Assembly: GCA_009767595.1 (NCBI GenBank)
Contig: VSDK01020618.1
Span: 590,256-654,255, forward strand
Origin: Symbiodinium kawagutii
Lineage: Eukaryota > Sar > Dinophyceae > Suessiales > Symbiodiniaceae
DNA: 64,000 bases
Reading direction: 5' to 3'
Within the stretch, counting starts at the first letter, position 1. Each line of letters opens with the position of its first letter. The translations under genes were made by a program, and so were the position numbers. The notes below the pieces were generated by a model. The model was not told the DNA's origin. It did not search any database and was given only the letters and a program-made list of their open reading frames with translations. This document shows positions 26,401 to 35,030 of the stretch, piece by piece.

Positions 26401-29400
26401 AAGTTCTCTTAGATAAGTCAGGGAAAACTACACCATTAGATAAACGGTTGATCTGCTTATTGCCGAACTTCCTTATTGCTTACACGAGCCTCCGGTTTTC
26501 ACAGCTGGCACAGTGGCAACAACAGGTAATGCCACCCCAGATAATTGGAGCTGTCCGTGGACGTAAGATGTCGCAAATTTCAGGGGAAATTCAGCTTTCA
26601 CTAGATCAAGCACGCTTTTCGAATACACCTGTTATTGGTGTCAAACTTGACAAGTCTAAGGCATTCGACAGAATAGTACCATCAGTGGCAGGGATGTTGA
26701 TGCTAGTTCTTGGCATTCCCGCCAAACTAGTCACCTTCTTCTTGAGTATGTACACCTCTATGACTAGATATACTTCTTTTTTGCAGTGGACTGGTAACAC
26801 CCCAACCACCCAAGCCAATGGGGTAGTACAGGGTTGTTCACTATCGCTGATTGCAATGAACTGCCACATGGCAGTTTGGACTTGCATGATGAACCAGATG
26901 CACATCAATTCACGTAGTTTTGTTGACGACAGCTATCTATGGACCAGTCTTGCCAACCAGATGTTGCTTTCAAAAGCTGTTCAAGTTACTAACTTGTGGG
27001 ACAAGCTCACTGGTCAGCAGATGAACTATCGCAAGTGCCAAATGTGGAGCTCACATCCGAAAGGGCGAACTGCCTTGAAGAAGCTGTTGCCACAGATGCA
27101 AATGGTCCATATGCTGGAAGTACTAGGGTCGAGGGTTCAGACTACTCTTGTGCAAAGTTTTGAATGGCCTAAAAACAAAACAGAGAAAATTGTCAACGAA
27201 GCAGGAGCAATTGCGGCTCTGCCTTCACACGGCGAGATCAAACAACATATCATCGCCGCTAAGCTGTTACCGCAGTTATCCTTCATGCCTCAGATCAACA
27301 TGATACCACAGGATGAACTCAGAAAGATTCAGTCTGCAATTATGCACATTGTTTGGCACAAGAGACCAACCTGGCGCTCAAAGTGGTTGGTTTTCGGTTT
27401 GCTTGCAAAGCCTTGGAGGATAGAACCCACAATAGCCAGGGCCTACAATAGCATTATGGAAACCGTCGCCTTTTTAAAAGCTACAACCCCGAAATTTAGA
27501 GAAATTTGGCTTAACATGTGGGACGACCCCCCACGTAATCCCAATGTTTTCATCAATCGCTTTAAGGGTGCTTGTACGCTTTTTGACATAACAGTGCACA
27601 ATGGGTTCTACCTGAGCTTTCACGATTCACAGCCCATAGCCATGCTTGATTTGAGCTTTCGTGACATCAAAGCAGTTCTTCAACACCTTGCTAGGCATGT
27701 ATGCTATAAGCGTGCCACCGAGGGCACCAGAAAAGACATAAATCCCATTAATGGTTACCTTGATTTTCATCTTTCTACTCTTGCCAAACAGGAGTATAAT
27801 CGATCTAATGACACGAGACAAACCCGTTTTTGGGAAACAGCAGTTGTAGGATGCATGTCTACAAACAATAGAAGAGCCGCCATCCAGAAAAATGATCAGA
27901 ACCAGTGTCGGTTTTGTGGAAAGGTCAAGGAGACGGCCGAACATCTCACGCAGTGTGATAAAGTGCTTGAAAAACTTCCGCAGCCTTTTTTCCCCCCGAA
28001 CTGTGGGTTAAACTTTCGAACATTCGGACTAGTAGAGATACAACACCCCGACATGTACGACCGGCTACGTATCTCTGAAACTTCTTCGATACCTGTTGCT
28101 GACTGGGATCACCACCAAACTTCCACCATTTCACTATGGACGGATGGGTGTGTAATTAACCCGAAACAATTTTGGGCTACGAAAGGTTCCTTTGCAATCA
28201 TTTCGGAAAATGGTTCAGTTGTTGATGTTGGTAGGGTTTTTCACTGGGCATTGACCCCCTACTCCACTGAATTATGGGCCATCATTGTGGCCTTTGCCAG
28301 ATCGCCGCACAGATGTCACATCTTTTCGGATTGCAAATCGGTTGTTAAGCAGTGCAAACATCTCATCCAATTCAAGTGTGTTCCTCCTCATTGGTCGCAC
28401 ATAACGTGGTGGCAATTTCTCCTTCAGTTGCTTGAAGTAAGGAAAAATTTCCACCACACCCCGCTTACCATTGAATGGATACCTGCCCATAAGATTGATC
28501 AAGCATCGCATGAGGAGGTTGCGCGCATCGCTGACTCCCTTGGCTTTCCTACAGTTGTTCTGTTGCGAAACAAACAGGCCGATAATGCAGCTAAGTCGGT
28601 TTTCGAATCACAGCCGGGTGCCTCTGATGAGGTCAGAACCAAACAAATTCTTGCATGGCAGCAATGGCTGGTTCAACTTGCGATTCTTGTGTCGGAAACA
28701 TCTCCACCAGAAGATAACTTTGTTGAAAAAGCACCTGAAAGGGTTGAACTACGATTAACCTTGGATTCCCCCTTGTCTACTTTCATTAGTTCTTTCCCCC
28801 TTTGGGATTGGCAACCCAATGTTTCTTTGTACAACTGGCGATCCAAGTTTCTTGTCAGTAACATTCGAAAATTACCCGCCTCCTTGTCACAAGATAACTG
28901 GGCTGTCATCAGATCTTTTTTAATGGGGCTAAAGTGGAAACTACATCCGCACCATAAGACTTCAATTCTTGAACTTGCTTTTGAGTTTTTTCATGCTGGC
29001 TTGGTTTTGACGGGTGTTGCCAACACACCAGCGCAAGTGAGCACCTTGATTCGTAAGGCCATCACATTTGCTGCACAAACACAGACACGTGACCGAGCGT
29101 TGGTGCCTTGCAGCCTGGCTACCGGCTGCAAGGCCAACGGCAAGGTCCACACATCCGGCTATCTGGACGGGGGGCTGGCACTCCTTAATGCTGGTTCCCT
29201 GAAGCTATTAGCTGTCTCGTTCCTTGGACGTTCACATAGGCTGTCTGAATGGAAGATTGATTTTGAGTCTTTAGTGGCTGCATGACATCTCGGGATGTTT
29301 TTCGCTTTCCCGTTGTTCTAGTATCGTGTGCGCAGAAGGCGTATGCGATTTCGGCTGAATGCGAGTCGAGCGGTGGTGAATAAAATGGATGACTAATATT

Positions 29401-31182
29401 TTTCATAGGGGTTAAAACCACCAACCACTGATTGATGGTGGTCTGTTTTCTACTGATCCCCGGTTGGAACTGTTGGTTTCGCACCAACTGGAAAAATGAT
29501 TAACAAGTTTGATCACTGAATAGCGTTGGCAGACTGATTAATTTGAGATGATTCACTAGCTTTATCATTTTGGGTGATGATCGAAACAACCACCCAGTGA
29601 TAAATTTCTATAGCAATTGTACGTACGATATGGTTGCAATCAACCAAGGGTGTTTGTAACAACCATAGTTGAGAAGAAATGCTATCCTCGATGACGAAGT
29701 ACGAGTGTCGGCTAATATGCAGAACCAACTCCTTGGCTAAAGCTTTACAACCAACTAGTTGGTTACCCTCTGGCAAACGAACATGGCAATGGAAAATCCA
29801 CCATTTTTCTAGAATACCCTGGGAAATCGTCCACTTATGGTGGATTTTCCATTGCCATGTTAGTTCACCAGAGGGTAATACTAATGACTTGGATCTGGAT
29901 GGCATGGAACACCAAGGTATCATTGCCCTTCCGAGGTTCATCATGGACCGGAAGGCTGAACACCGGCTTCGGTCTGGGGGCCCAGCCTGGTGCGCCACCA
30001 GCGTAGCTGGGAAATCCATGAATTCTCACGGCAAACAGCTTGGAAACCTAAGGGGAATCAGCTCGAAAAGAAGGTCTTTTGCTGGTTGAGAATAGGAATC
30101 ACCTCCAAAAAGTGTTTGTTTGCTGTTTATTTTTTGATGGGACTGTCACACTCCATGCTGCGGGAATACAAGACAGTCATCTACAAACAAGGCTTCCCTC
30201 AACGTGATGGCTTCCCAGCAAAACAATGCAATCAACCTATTACCCTTCTGCGAACTGCCATGGAATCTGCCAAGCGTCTATCCCCAAGTGCGGAAACTGG
30301 TCATCCAACAACTGGAAGGGTCTCTGTTAGTTTCCATGAATGTGTTTACGATACTAGTTCATCATCAGCTAGTGGTCAATGGTTGGCTATTGGTGATCAA
30401 TAGTCTATTAATGAACAGCTAATGGTTTGTTTCCCATCGGACATTCTGTTTTTATCATCGCTCCACGGACTTCATGGTCACATCAATGCGCATCTGCCAC
30501 GTCACGAGGGAAGTGAAGAGCATTGGCTCGCAGAAGAACATTCCCATGCTTCGTGGAGTGGCTTGCTCTAGAAAGGCCTGGTGGAAAAGCCACGATGGCT
30601 CCCCGGCTACCACCCTGCGTGCTGTCCCCCACAGGCTGATCTTTGGGAAGTACCAACGACGTTTGCACCCTGCAAGGTTGGCATGTCAGGATGGCAGCAT
30701 TGACGTGATTGATCAGCTATAAACCATGTTGTGGGTCATCACTCATAAGTGGTTGGTGTTTGAACATTTGTTCGGGGGATTTATGGTGTGGTGAAGAAAG
30801 AAGGATGATAAGCAACAAATTGTTAAACAACTACTAGTTGGTGGTTTTGTTCACATGCATTATTTTTGCCAACATCTGGGATGTTTGATTGATTGACCGG
30901 CTTTTTTGGGGGATGGCTTTCGTACAACTACCAACCAGTCATACGTATGCGGCCTAACAAAAGTGGTAAGAGTTTTCGAGGACAGCACCAGAAATTGGTG
31001 TGCAGGATCTCAGTTGTGTCTCGGACTCAACAGCCTCACGTTTGCAAGAAAAGGTACTTGTAACGAAAGAGCAGATCAGCTGGCAGACCTTTATCATGTA
31101 TGGCAGCCACAACGAATCCGAGCCACCAGAAAAGTCCAATGGGACTATGTTTGCTTCTGGCGACCAGGAAGAAATCAAGTAA
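20415..31182 (+). CDS. Unrecognised multi-exon gene hosting a LINE in an intron
   Basis: Exons on the + strand: 20415-20494, 20973-21078, 21336-21431, 22864-22938, 29936 to about 30005, 30219-30319, 30509-30676 and 30981-31182 (TAA stop). The last three chain exactly in phase with GT donors and AG acceptors (AG|G for the last two). 20973-21078 joins 21336-21431 in phase, and 22864-22938 joins 29936. The links from 20494 to 20973 and from 21431 to 22864 do not close, so exons are missing or two genes are merged. The end of the 29936 exon is uncertain. The C-terminal part reads LPSVYPQVRKLVIQQLEG, then a basic stretch (LIFGKYQRRLHPAR), then a polar acidic end (FASGDQEEIK). An earlier exon is Cys-rich (SCADDTYSCERPQ). 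No family is recognised. The 6.3-kb LINE and a fold-back element both lie in the intron between 22938 and 29936. Confidence 0.45.
20506..20623 (+). repeat. Family B inverted-repeat element
   Basis: Left terminus TCGGCTATGAGTCAATATTA, right terminus GTTTTGACCCATAGCCATGT. The conserved block AACCAGGGGTACAGG lies before the right arm. Confidence 0.85.
22105..22200. repeat. TTGGTT-rich simple sequence
   Basis: Irregular repeats of GGTTGGTT, GGCTTTG and GGTTTTGG produce long but meaningless ORFs on both strands. Confidence 0.75.
22359..22468. repeat. Family A inverted-repeat element
   Basis: Left terminus TGGTGGTTTCTCAAAATGGG, right terminus CCCTATTTTGAGAAACACCC. The interior holds CAAATCATCCATGATTGAGC. 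Confidence 0.9.
22958..23100. repeat. Left part of a family D element, interrupted by the LINE
   Basis: The element begins with TGGTTGGTGGTTT. Its other end, AAACCACCAACCA, is found at 29415-29427 after the LINE, giving a perfect 13-bp terminal inverted repeat across the insertion. Without the LINE the element would be about 167 bp. Related copies are at 40579-40684 and 61107-61200. Confidence 0.85.
23083..23100. repeat. Target-site duplication, left copy
   Basis: The 18-bp sequence TGGATGACTAATATTTTT is repeated exactly at 29386-29403. The two copies bracket the LINE. Extra T residues follow the left copy. Confidence 0.9.
23112..24131 (+). CDS. LINE ORF1 protein (about 338 aa)
   Basis: The frame is open from the T-tract to a TGA at 24129-24131, and the first codons are GGA GTG CTT with no ATG. 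ORF1 proteins of LINEs bind the element RNA and form the ribonucleoprotein with ORF2. Most of the sequence has no motif I recognise. The last quarter has a Lys-rich stretch (KIEKTKKNKGQKAEKQ) and then a predicted coiled coil at about residues 275-318 (TTLEAKMSNLEKRQDTVEQK and onward). A coiled coil is typical of ORF1 multimerisation, though in L1 it precedes the RNA-binding part. No CCHC knuckle is visible. ORF2 follows after the stop in the same reading frame. Confidence 0.8.
   Translation, partial: GVLEPVSEIVIEADPRISSKDFMNGFASNPLDHFKLRIAEQFPVVKNLNVYGLRKIPAEKDSHVLQVICRIPSSLRGRFLAASGIGDLLVRDFIAKDDEPPTDVSVVPKFAEISRSGKESLMKACSGTKGWAGIISTRRGLAVRAFADNIEHIRMILLPNDARITEINRAIAPRYPYNCYGWPSSISPQEVVKAIHHATGLGAIPTRCSRNGGVVCWAVGFGQRPSVEKFSASFNQDLYEIIVTPASEGVPNQKIEKTKKNKGQKAEKQAAPVVEDSRLTTLEAKMSNLEKRQDTVEQKLDQGFDSIQSQLRQLLNHVNPRGATDPTGETPPPKQFKSA
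24135..29285 (+). CDS. LINE ORF2: endonuclease, reverse transcriptase, RNase H (up to 1716 aa)
   Basis: This is the replication enzyme of the LINE, which nicks the target and copies the element RNA into DNA. The first 155 or so codons look like linker: the first ATG is at 24162, and codon 24135 is GTG. Endonuclease motifs follow at about residues 160-405: NVGSL, MLQETR, GGVAALSK, ICGDMQD, SSIDAIM and QHAPILAKF. Reverse transcriptase motifs are GLDGW (about 711), GVKLDKSKAFD (about 834, catalytic Asp), NGVVQGCSLS (about 893) and FVDDSYL (about 927, catalytic DD). A CRFCGKVKETAEHLTQC knuckle lies near 1257. An RNase H-like region has LWTDGC (about 1332), TELWAI (about 1377), SDCKSV (about 1397) and ADNAAK (about 1481), keeping the D-E-D-D residues. 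No internal stop or frameshift is present. The true start is unknown; readthrough of the ORF1 TGA or reinitiation are both possible. Confidence 0.93.
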   Translation: MHVPNGTLAMVYSIIATIRFCFCTLFDCRSLGCFSTVKMHCLSLGVYSVMCYCARCPFFQVPFFAPFRAKKREKRSPSKIALFGLVQEEICQRTLFDCRSLGYFSTVKMHRHFVSAQSSLTHRLPLSPQVSQFCCREAAIRDCHFETLDFDSTKGFPGEGPWSLSTANVGSLQANPSPFTWDDGLVMLQETRISVFNNRRLHKEALDNHFSLITGKLLDLRKNAKGDFKTPHGGVAALSKHQSATKFESSHDSTGLWEALHKTGQVMGVWQQVLPQLKFLCFNVYLQAGTLPEAKEQNESILSQLLEIAAQFGQIPIAICGDMQDNPAHLESLQHAMHYGGWVDPLVDDPTDPLNRPLTYARDSKFVPENAHTSSIDAIMLNQVAAAALENITVEYTRARQHAPILAKFHWPAMEFIGPVLVKPAPFDLSKLPVKDGVIDHDSLNQRAETLWETHQSLCNQSDDSSAWEAINQFAIQTLVHSGAKFTPGLAERATLPRFVFQKPCPGQSKDGTAVTKRIQQLTKLVNKLGELRVRLSRQTRNEADAINLSNLKSKCISALQHAQLPISDNLCTEHGVSTMIQTVNLLITNHRTKEKNQRISNWKKKMALGTTSKNVHASVFKWIKAKTQPNSVNHISSDSGNLITDPSLAIQHVQEVWDEVFSANLGSQDPQKLMSLVWPYTISMRKEVTLPEITGDQLRKQASKRKLIAAAGLDGWRTPEAMCLPEKVWSAIASFFRDVENQTRNLPKTCTMGRQVLLDKSGKTTPLDKRLICLLPNFLIAYTSLRFSQLAQWQQQVMPPQIIGAVRGRKMSQISGEIQLSLDQARFSNTPVIGVKLDKSKAFDRIVPSVAGMLMLVLGIPAKLVTFFLSMYTSMTRYTSFLQWTGNTPTTQANGVVQGCSLSLIAMNCHMAVWTCMMNQMHINSRSFVDDSYLWTSLANQMLLSKAVQVTNLWDKLTGQQMNYRKCQMWSSHPKGRTALKKLLPQMQMVHMLEVLGSRVQTTLVQSFEWPKNKTEKIVNEAGAIAALPSHGEIKQHIIAAKLLPQLSFMPQINMIPQDELRKIQSAIMHIVWHKRPTWRSKWLVFGLLAKPWRIEPTIARAYNSIMETVAFLKATTPKFREIWLNMWDDPPRNPNVFINRFKGACTLFDITVHNGFYLSFHDSQPIAMLDLSFRDIKAVLQHLARHVCYKRATEGTRKDINPINGYLDFHLSTLAKQEYNRSNDTRQTRFWETAVVGCMSTNNRRAAIQKNDQNQCRFCGKVKETAEHLTQCDKVLEKLPQPFFPPNCGLNFRTFGLVEIQHPDMYDRLRISETSSIPVADWDHHQTSTISLWTDGCVINPKQFWATKGSFAIISENGSVVDVGRVFHWALTPYSTELWAIIVAFARSPHRCHIFSDCKSVVKQCKHLIQFKCVPPHWSHITWWQFLLQLLEVRKNFHHTPLTIEWIPAHKIDQASHEEVARIADSLGFPTVVLLRNKQADNAAKSVFESQPGASDEVRTKQILAWQQWLVQLAILVSETSPPEDNFVEKAPERVELRLTLDSPLSTFISSFPLWDWQPNVSLYNWRSKFLVSNIRKLPASLSQDNWAVIRSFLMGLKWKLHPHHKTSILELAFEFFHAGLVLTGVANTPAQVSTLIRKAITFAAQTQTRDRALVPCSLATGCKANGKVHTSGYLDGGLALLNAGSLKLLAVSFLGRSHRLSEWKIDFESLVAA
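24206..24464 (+). repeat. Direct duplication of about 50 bp inside the LINE linker
   Basis: TTTTCGATTGTCGATCGCTA followed by GGAT(GC/AT)TTTTCCACTGTAAAGATGCAT occurs at about 24206-24253 and again at about 24413-24464, 207 bp apart. The spacing is a multiple of 3, so both copies read LFDCRSLG.FSTVKMH in the ORF2 frame. Between them, CCTTTTTTCC and GGAAAAAAGG could pair into a stem. Confidence 0.9.
29386..29427. repeat. Right target-site copy and right end of the family D element
   Basis: TGGATGACTAATATTTTT (29386-29403) is the second target-site copy. CATAGGGGTT and AAACCACCAACCA complete the interrupted family D element. Confidence 0.88.
29763..29878. repeat. Fold-back element with 42-bp arms
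   Basis: The left arm (29763-29804) begins TTACCCTCTGG and contains CATGGCAATGGAAAATCCAC. The right arm (29837-29878) is its reverse complement with only a few mismatches, around a loop of about 32 bp. A related half occurs at 53880-53930 (ATGGTGGATTTTCCATTGCA). It is a MITE-like hairpin inside the host-gene intron. Confidence 0.9.
30741..30935. repeat. Family D-like repeats, diverged
   Basis: Pieces such as TGGTTGGTGTTTGAACATTT, TAGTTGGTGGTTTTGTTCAC and ACAACTACCAACCAG resemble family D ends. It lies in the intron between exons 30509-30676 and 30981-31182. Confidence 0.55.
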
Positions 31183-32850
31183 TGAAGTGTTCCTGACATT
31201 GGAATTGTGAATGTATAAATGCGTACAAAAGGTATGTATAGCGATGTAATGTTATGAATGAAATATAGGACATATGATATGTGTAGATATATATTGCATG
31301 TGTATCAATATATATATATATATATATATATTTCTTATCCATGTATATATATATATATACATTTATATTCATATATTTGTTCAAATACATATGACATCCC
31401 GTGTATGATTTTTATCAAGAGATACACGGCATGTGCAATTGTATATGCACAGGCATGTACAATCACATAGGTATGAACAAAGCATCTCCCTATGCAACCG
31501 GCTGGGCCTTGGCAGAACTATGGAGAGCGCATCGGACCAGTACCCTTTGGCGATTCCTTTCGCTCCTTGGCTGTTGGCCATTGGTTGGTTGTTTGGTCTC
31601 TTGGTTATACAGCTGTTCATGTAATGTTCTTTTGTTGCTTTTCTGAATGAATGTTGGGTGAGTGTTGTTTTTTTTGCTTGATATGCGTATCGCATTAGTT
31701 GTAATCATTGTTGTTCATCACATCCGGGTTGTATTCGGTCTGACTCCCACTAACTTTCCAAGGGTCATAAGTATGTTGCGATCAACCACCACTAACACGT
31801 TCAATGATTTTTGATGATTGCCATCCTTGGAATGCAAGCCATCACATTGGTTCTTCAAGAATCAGTTGCATATCGGCTGCCAAGAAACCAGAAGAGCACT
31901 GGCCTCGTGACGTGTTTGTGGATGTCGGTTCAATCCTGTTTTTCGAGCTAGTTGGTAAAAGTTGGTGAAATTATCATCATTGTTTCACATATATATAGAT
32001 ATATAGATATATTATATATATATATATACATTGATTCCAATGGTGGTCGACCCCACACCACTTTTGCGGTTGTAACTATCGTCGGTATATTCGTGGAACT
32101 CGCCATCCCTGCATTTATTAGTCTTACTGGTTGCTATGACGGCTTAGAAACAGTGGGTTAGCTTGTGATTAATTGTCCAGTCGGTAAGCAATATTCCCTC
32201 AGCCTGAATTTTCCTGTTCTTGGACACCTATAGGCATACCCATTTTGTACTGGTGTTTGTGTCTTGGGTATTCCTGTTTGGTGGGTGTTTACCGTCTCGG
32301 TACTCTTCCGTATGTTGTTGACATATCCTAGGAATGAATCTCTGCTATTTATTTGGTCATTATTGGCTCTTATTTCATTGGTTTAACCACAAATTTGGTC
32401 TTTAGCACAAACTATTGGGTGATCCACCGGCAAGGAGTAGTTCACCCCCTATCAACCGTTTATGAATCATGTATGAGAACCGCTGCTCAAGCGTAGAAGA
32501 AAGTATGGATATGACATGATATGACATCAACACAGCTCAATTAATTCGACCTTTCATGCATCGTCTATCGACTGCCACTGAACCATCTATTGATCATGAA
32601 TCAACTCTAAAGTAACGATGTGTGAACCGTTATGATTCCTTTGATTATTTGTCAATTTACAATAGATGATTGGTTTTGTTGCCATTCTTCATCCTTTAAC
32701 CGTTAATTGACTGTGTGGCTGAGAGCCACTAACTTAGATTTTCAGTGTTTATGGGATATGATTGATTTACCATACGGCCACTAAAAGTTCAATTTTTAGC
32801 AAGGGATCTATTTGTAAGCCACCAAGTTTAGCGCTAATTCTCCGTTGCAG
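31183..32850. other. Non-coding stretch with AT microsatellites
   Basis: It contains (TA)n tracts at about 31305-31375 and 31985-32030. An open frame at 31495-31625 ends in a hydrophobic run, but has no convincing splice sites. I assign no gene here. Confidence 0.55.
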
Positions 32851-33038
32851 ATGGCTGCACCTGGTGCCGCAAAAGTTGCCACAGGTTCCAAGTACCTCAA
32901 TGGATCCCGGAAACATCCGGTTGCCACGGTGGGGGTGCCGTGATGGGTGACATGAGTGGGTTGAAGAATGATGATCTACAAGGGAGCACAATCCAACCAA
33001 GCATGGTGGATCTGGATGTACTTCTGAGAGCAGCATGA
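32851..33038 (+). CDS. Candidate terminal exon, Cys-rich then acidic
   Basis: After TTGCAG| the frame with two leading bases is open for 61 codons to TGA at 33036-33038. It reads GCTWCRKSCHRF early, and MSGLKNDDLQGS and MVDLDVLLRAA at the end. A second frame starting at ATG (32851) is open for 30 codons. The longer reading looks more protein-like. No family is recognised, and upstream exons were not found. Confidence 0.4.
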
Positions 33039-34059
33039 AGTGTTTATAGTGCTGGACACAATTTTCCTATCTCCCTGGCATGATGGATAAGCTGCTAACC
33101 CATTCAACAGCCATCAAAGAAGGAATTGCTATTGTTGCCACAGGATTCTTTCCACCTGGTGCTTTGATTTATATAGAAGCACATTGATGAATCCTCCCTA
33201 TCATGGCTTATCAACAATGCAGCAGGCCTTGTACTGGTCAGTTGTGTTTCATGTTCTCAAGCAACGGCAACTGCCATGACTATGGCCTCAGGTTGATTAA
33301 TCCACCAAGGAGCATACTGCGAAGCGAATATACCATAGAAATACATACCTTTGGCCCCCCAAACCATCATTTTTATAGCTCATAACCAATATTTTGAAGG
33401 GTAAAGACCCACCTTTTTTGCAGGTTTTGGGGCCCATGGTTTGAAACAGACAGCTTGTGACCAGTCGAAGTTGCTTGTTCAGTTGCCATGCTGGAACCAT
33501 CCCGAGGAATTCACTGCTCAATTAACTCTTGATGATGCCACCCTGCCCTGGCTTTGTTGCTGTAGATGACTCAGCTTCCGGGGTACCGAACTCGTCACCC
33601 CTTGTCCTTTGATGGTTTCTAGCTCTAGGATCATAGTTGATATGTCTAAAGGCAGGTCGGACTTGTTGTATTGTACGGCTCCAAAGACATTACCTTTTGT
33701 TGGAATGTTTGACATTCGGTCATCATTCTAGATGTTGATTTGCCGCGCATATGTCTTATCATCATGAGGTATGTACTAGTTAGAATTGCCTTGCGCTACA
33801 GCGCACCCATGGCCACAGCAGTTCAGTGTTTGATCACGGAAACCATGATTCAGTAGTGGTTGATCATGTTGATTAAACCTTATTCTTAGATATTCTTAGG
33901 GACTACCAACCATCCATAGACAACGAGAACGCTCAATCTTGGAACAGTTGCTTGTACGGTGAAACCCCAGAATCCAGGACGGGATCAAAGACAAAGGTGT
34001 TCGACAGGTGGGTAGGGATCGTTGTGCTGCGGATGTTCCATAGGAGTCATTAGCACAGC

Positions 34060-34190
34060 TGCGTCAAAGAGAGCAACGCTGACGACGCCACTATAACAAG
34101 AACGACAGCTAGACTGCAACAAGAGGAACAGCAGCAACAGCGGAGGCAGCAAGAGCAACAACACTCATATCAGCAACAACAGCAGCAGTA
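34060..34190 (+). repeat. CAG/CAA-rich tract, possibly a polyGln exon
   Basis: An imperfect CAG/CAA/GAG run is open on the + strand and would encode RLQQEEQQQQRRQQEQQ followed by QQQQQQ and a TAG. The mixed codons suggest either translated Gln-rich sequence or an old microsatellite. Splice sites do not decide. Confidence 0.4.
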
Positions 34191-34366
34191 GCAAAAACAG
34201 CAGGAGCAATAGAAGCCAGTAGACAGCCAACAGAAGCCAACAGACAGCAATAGGACAACCATCATGAAGGAACGGCTGCAACCCGTCGCATGGCATTTCC
34301 AAGCTTTGCCAAGTGTCGCGACAGGCACCGGCATCACTGATGGACACCATCTCGGATTGAGGCGAA

Positions 34367-34790
34367 CGTTGTTGAGCTGCCTCTGGCAGTTGCAAGGTAT
34401 ATCCCTAGGCCATTGCCAGTGGCACAGCCACCCCAGGTCGGCGCTTGGAAAACGACCACCAGGCCACCAGGTATACCTATGACATGGCATACTCAACTCG
34501 CAAATTGGCAAAGCTGTTGCAACTGCTGTGGCAGTGCGTCGAGGTAAACATGTCCTGATAGATGCATGCGAACCGCGCACTTGCATTTACACAAGTTCAT
34601 ATTGCATGATATCATTAGATAATATTAGATACTATTATCATTATCAAATAAGTATATTCATTACATATTCATATGAATACATATTCTGAACATATTTTGA
34701 TTCTCACATGAAACGTGCATTTTGTTTGCACAGATGGAGAGCTAATTCAAAAACGGCAACTGTCGACGCTGCTGTGCTGCTGGTGAGAAC
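34367..34790 (+). other. Cluster of exon-like islands, frame unresolved
   Basis: Three GC-rich pieces have good sites: GAG|GCGAACG...GCAAG|GTATAT (34357-34398), CCCAG|GTCGGCG...CACCAG|GTATAC and a piece ending GTCGAG|GTAAAC near 34542. A fourth follows GCACAG| at 34735 and ends before GTGAGA. They can be chained in more than one frame (for example ANVVELPLAVAR then SALGKRPPGHQ). The minus strand is also partly open. Product unknown. Confidence 0.3.
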
Positions 34791-34926
34791 CCCCTTTCGG
34801 GTTGTGGCCGCAACGGTCGGGCGAAACCGATGGCAAAGCTGGATGGTGTCCCTGCGTTTGTGAATCCAAGGTGTTTGACCGGGACAGTTGTGAGAAACAA
34901 GGGAGGTGAACAACCAATGCTTGAGA

Positions 34927-35030
34927 AGGTGGTTTCTCCGACTAGCGGTACCCCCAAATCATCCATTACTATATAGTCATTTATAGCAATCAACCAACCA
35001 TTTTTGGGGTCCCCGCTTCTAAGAAACCCC
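34927..35030. repeat. Family A inverted-repeat element
   Basis: Left terminus AGGTGGTTTCTCCGACTAGC, right terminus CCCGCTTCTAAGAAACCCCT. The interior shares CCCCCAAATCATCCATTACT and AACCATTTTTGGGGTCCCC with other copies. Confidence 0.8.

Larger units (their letters stand above)
23101..29385 (+). mobile_element. Non-LTR (LINE) retrotransposon, apparently 5'-truncated but otherwise intact
   Basis: The element lies between exact 18-bp target-site duplications. It has two long ORFs in the same frame and ends in GAATAAAA with only a short A-run. No long terminal repeats flank it. ORF1 has no ATG at its start and the element has almost no 5' UTR, so it is probably truncated just inside ORF1. The 5' junction reads T(13)-CAG|GG, which also looks like a 3' splice site. 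The 3' UTR is about 100 bp. Domain order (endonuclease, reverse transcriptase, zinc knuckle, RNase H) is that of apurinic-endonuclease LINEs such as the I/L1-like groups; the clade cannot be fixed without a phylogeny. The intact 1716-codon ORF2 suggests recent insertion. Confidence 0.93.

Noticed and set aside
23306-29190. Minus-strand ORFs of 60-112 codons under the LINE
   Set aside because: They are shadows of the long + strand LINE ORFs.
30483-30668. Minus-strand exon at 30480-30610
   Set aside because: Open and hydrophobic (FFCEPMLFTSLVTW), but the + strand exon 30509-30676 chains in phase on both sides and ends in a stop-bearing last exon.
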